NCBI GenBank assembly: GCA_030691225.1
Contig: JAUYES010000699.1
Span: 1-7,747, forward strand
Reading direction: 5' to 3'
Origin: Holophaga sp.
GTDB taxonomy: Bacteria; Acidobacteriota; Holophagae; Holophagales; Holophagaceae
Length of the DNA stretch: 7,747 nucleotides
The stretch's first letter is position 1, and the number at the start of each line of letters is the position of its first letter. Shown here piece by piece: positions 6,767 through 7,747 of the stretch. Position numbers and translations under genes: made by a program. Under the pieces are notes generated by a model. That model had not been told where the DNA came from and made no database searches. It saw nothing but the letters and a program-made list of their open reading frames with translations.

Positions 6767-6772
6767 ATTCTA
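6767..6772 (-). promoter_or_regulatory. Candidate -10 element for the cysteine synthase-like/pyrE/adenosyltransferase block
   Basis: TAGAAT on the minus strand matches the -10 consensus at 5 of 6 positions and lies about 18 bp before the ATG at 6748, leaving a very short leader that still holds the ribosome site. No convincing -35 element lies 16-18 bp further upstream, so the assignment is tentative. Confidence 0.22.
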
Positions 6773-6840
6773 GGGGCATTCCCATTGGCTTCGGTCACGA
6801 AGGGGTGATTGCTTGTAAACGTAGGCACAGCAAGGCCATG

Positions 6841-6859
6841 AAATGCCTCAAGCGCATTT
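6841..6859 (-). terminator. Weak stem-loop downstream of the FKBP gene, possible terminator
   Basis: AAATGC (6841-6846) and GCATTT (6854-6859) are perfect 6-bp inverted arms around a 7-nt loop, 26 bp past the stop of the FKBP gene. The stem is AT-rich and is followed on the minus strand by only a short TTT inside the arm, not a proper T tract. Intrinsic termination would be inefficient. It is nevertheless the best stem-loop I see in the 136-bp gap between the FKBP gene and the next minus-strand gene. Confidence 0.2.
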
Positions 6860-6884
6860 AATTCGCAAATCCCTTTGAGCCGCT

Positions 6885-7601
6885 TTATTTAACCGCTGGC
6901 TTGGGAGTGGCCTTGTCGATGGCCAACAATTCCACCTCGAAAAGCAGCAGGGAGGCGGGTGGAATGGCTCCACGGCCCCGTTCGCCATAGGCTAGATCGT
7001 AGGGAATGAAGAATTTGGCCTTGGAGCCCACCTTCATGAACTGCAGGCCTTCGGTCCAACCCCTGATCACGCCCTTGAGCGGAAATTTAATGGGCTCGTT
7101 GCGTTTGTAGCTGGAATCGAATTCTGAGCCATCCAGAAACGTGCCGCGGTAGTGAACCTTCACCGTATCGTCGGCTCCAGGCTTATCACCATCGCCTTCA
7201 CGCAGGATCTGGTACTGCAAACCGCTGGCGGTGGTCTGCACCCCTGGCTTGGTTTTGTTTTCTGCCAGGAATTTGGCCCCCTCGGCCCGGTTTCGCTCAA
7301 GCGCAAGCTTGGTGCCTTCCGCTTCGAGTTGCTGCACGAGCTTGGTGGCTTCTTCACTGGTCATACGCGTCTTCCGTCCTTTCAAGACATCTTCCACGGC
7401 TTTGTTATAGGCCGCGAGATCCACGGGGGTGCCTAATTTTTTGAGCCGGGCGCCAGCTTCGAGCCCCAGGGCATAGCCATGCTTCGGATCGATTTTGGCT
7501 TTAGCTGCGACCTTTTTAGTTGGTGCCTGTTTGGGTTCCTGCGCACCCAAGACAAGGCTTAGGGTCATTAGGGACACTAGAGCAGCAAAGGAAACGGTCA
7601 T
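6885..7601 (-). CDS. Exported FKBP-type peptidyl-prolyl cis-trans isomerase (MIP/FkpA-like)
   Basis: A 238-residue two-domain folding catalyst that isomerises Xaa-Pro bonds, probably in the periplasm. Residues 1-20 are a hydrophobic segment with likely cleavage after LGA before QEP. No cysteine is present, so it is not a lipoprotein. A Lys/Ala-rich linker (about 23-37) leads to a charged helical domain (about 38-118) like the FKBP_N dimerisation domain of MIP and FkpA, including YALGLEAG (43-50). The FKBP catalytic domain spans about 121-228. Its pocket residues match FKBP12: Tyr151 in VHYRG, Phe161-Asp162, Val178-Ile179, Trp182 in GVIRGW, Tyr205 in AYGERG and Phe221. The frame is open up to position 7712, but the start at 7601 is chosen because AGGAG lies 5 nt upstream and the protein then begins with the signal peptide. 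The first half of the N-terminal helix seen in longer MIP proteins appears shortened. It is transcribed away from the gene at 7728 and probably on its own. Confidence 0.93.
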   Translation of the reverse strand: MTVSFAALVSLMTLSLVLGAQEPKQAPTKKVAAKAKIDPKHGYALGLEAGARLKKLGTPVDLAAYNKAVEDVLKGRKTRMTSEEATKLVQQLEAEGTKLALERNRAEGAKFLAENKTKPGVQTTASGLQYQILREGDGDKPGADDTVKVHYRGTFLDGSEFDSSYKRNEPIKFPLKGVIRGWTEGLQFMKVGSKAKFFIPYDLAYGERGRGAIPPASLLLFEVELLAIDKATPKPAVK

Positions 7602-7606
7602 GAAGG

Positions 7607-7611
7607 CTCCT
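7607..7611 (-). promoter_or_regulatory. Ribosome binding site of the FKBP gene
   Basis: AGGAG on the minus strand with a 5-nt spacer to ATG 7601. It supports the internal start over the 37-residue N-terminal extension, which would bury the signal peptide. Confidence 0.75.
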
Positions 7612-7644
7612 GGATCTGTTTCAAGAATAGCGGCGACGAGAAGG

Positions 7645-7673
7645 TTTTCGAGCCCTTGGGACGCAATCTTAAT
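7645..7673 (+). promoter_or_regulatory. Very weak candidate promoter for the rightward gene
   Basis: TTTTCG (7645-7650) and CTTAAT (7668-7673) are separated by 17 bp and match the -35 and -10 consensus at 3/6 and 4/6 positions. If used, the transcript would start near 7680 and its leader would include both palindromes at 7688-7723. Confidence 0.15.
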
Positions 7674-7687
7674 CCTCACGAATTTGT

Positions 7688-7700
7688 TTCTCGGGGAGAA
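7688..7700. repeat. Palindrome TTCTC-GGG-GAGAA in the divergent intergenic region
   Basis: Perfect 5-bp arms around a GGG centre, between the divergent FKBP gene and the gene at 7728. Its centre is 23 bp from the centre of the second palindrome at 7711-7723, about two helical turns. It could be an operator half of a pair or a small RNA hairpin in the leader of the rightward gene. Confidence 0.4.
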
Positions 7701-7710
7701 TGCTTTGATC

Positions 7711-7723
7711 ACTCCCTGGGAGT
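7711..7723. repeat. Palindrome ACTCCC-T-GGGAGT overlapping the ribosome binding site of the gene at 7728
   Basis: A perfect inverted repeat with 6-bp arms and a single central base. In RNA it can fold as ACTCC-CTG-GGAGT, which buries the GGGAG ribosome site of the rightward gene. As DNA it could be a repressor operator. It is a directly visible symmetry; its function is inferred. Confidence 0.45.
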
Positions 7724-7727
7724 CCCT

Positions 7728-7747
7728 ATGCGCGCTCTGGTCTTTGC
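7728..7747 (+). CDS. Start of a rightward gene, truncated by the window edge
   Basis: ATG at 7728-7730 is preceded by GGGAG (7718-7722) with a 5-nt spacer, a good ribosome site, and the frame reads MRALVFA before the window ends. The start and its position divergent from the FKBP gene are plausible. An MRALVF beginning is seen in some NAD(P)-binding oxidoreductases such as zinc-type alcohol dehydrogenases, but six or seven residues do not allow an assignment. Confidence 0.5.

Noticed and set aside
6251..6808. Plus-strand open frame of 185 codons antisense to the cysteine synthase-like gene
   Set aside because: It covers the PLP lysine and TAGNTG motif regions in antisense and shows a His/Gly/Ala-rich shadow composition.
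7602..7712. 37-residue N-terminal extension of the FKBP protein
   Set aside because: It would place the signal peptide internally, while a good AGGAG site precedes the ATG at 7601.

Overview
The window is an ordinary-looking, gene-dense chromosomal segment from a moderately GC-rich Gram-negative-type bacterium. It holds six complete genes with recognisable products, one complete gene assigned at family level with a likely specific role, and a truncated gene at each edge. I see no RNA gene, mobile element, CRISPR array, prophage or origin. The protein flavour and the combination of a MurU/AmgK-type cell-wall recycling pair with glycogen phosphorylase, an exported FKBP and a PduO-type adenosyltransferase would fit Acidobacteriota such as Holophagae. 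That taxonomic guess rests on general impression only and is weak.

Left block, plus strand (1-4590): the C-terminal tail of a CorC/HlyC-type protein overlaps the start of a MurU-like sugar-1-phosphate nucleotidyltransferase. A 96-bp gap follows, then an AmgK-like anomeric sugar kinase, then glycogen phosphorylase (glgP). The kinase and nucleotidyltransferase together suggest the salvage route MurNAc to MurNAc-1-P to UDP-MurNAc. GlgP releases glucose-1-phosphate from storage glycogen.

Middle block, minus strand (6748 down to 4587): a cysteine synthase/cystathionine beta-synthase family enzyme, orotate phosphoribosyltransferase (pyrE) and a PduO-type cob(I)alamin adenosyltransferase form a tight set. 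The first two genes overlap by ATGA and the third follows after 30 bp. The block converges on glgP with interlocked stop codons and no intergenic space.

Right block (6885-7747): an exported two-domain FKBP-type peptidyl-prolyl isomerase lies on the minus strand. It is divergent from a gene that starts on the plus strand at 7728 and runs off the window. The region between them carries two short, near-perfect palindromes, one of which covers the ribosome binding site of the rightward gene. This is the most interesting non-coding signal in the window. No previously undescribed multi-gene system is evident.
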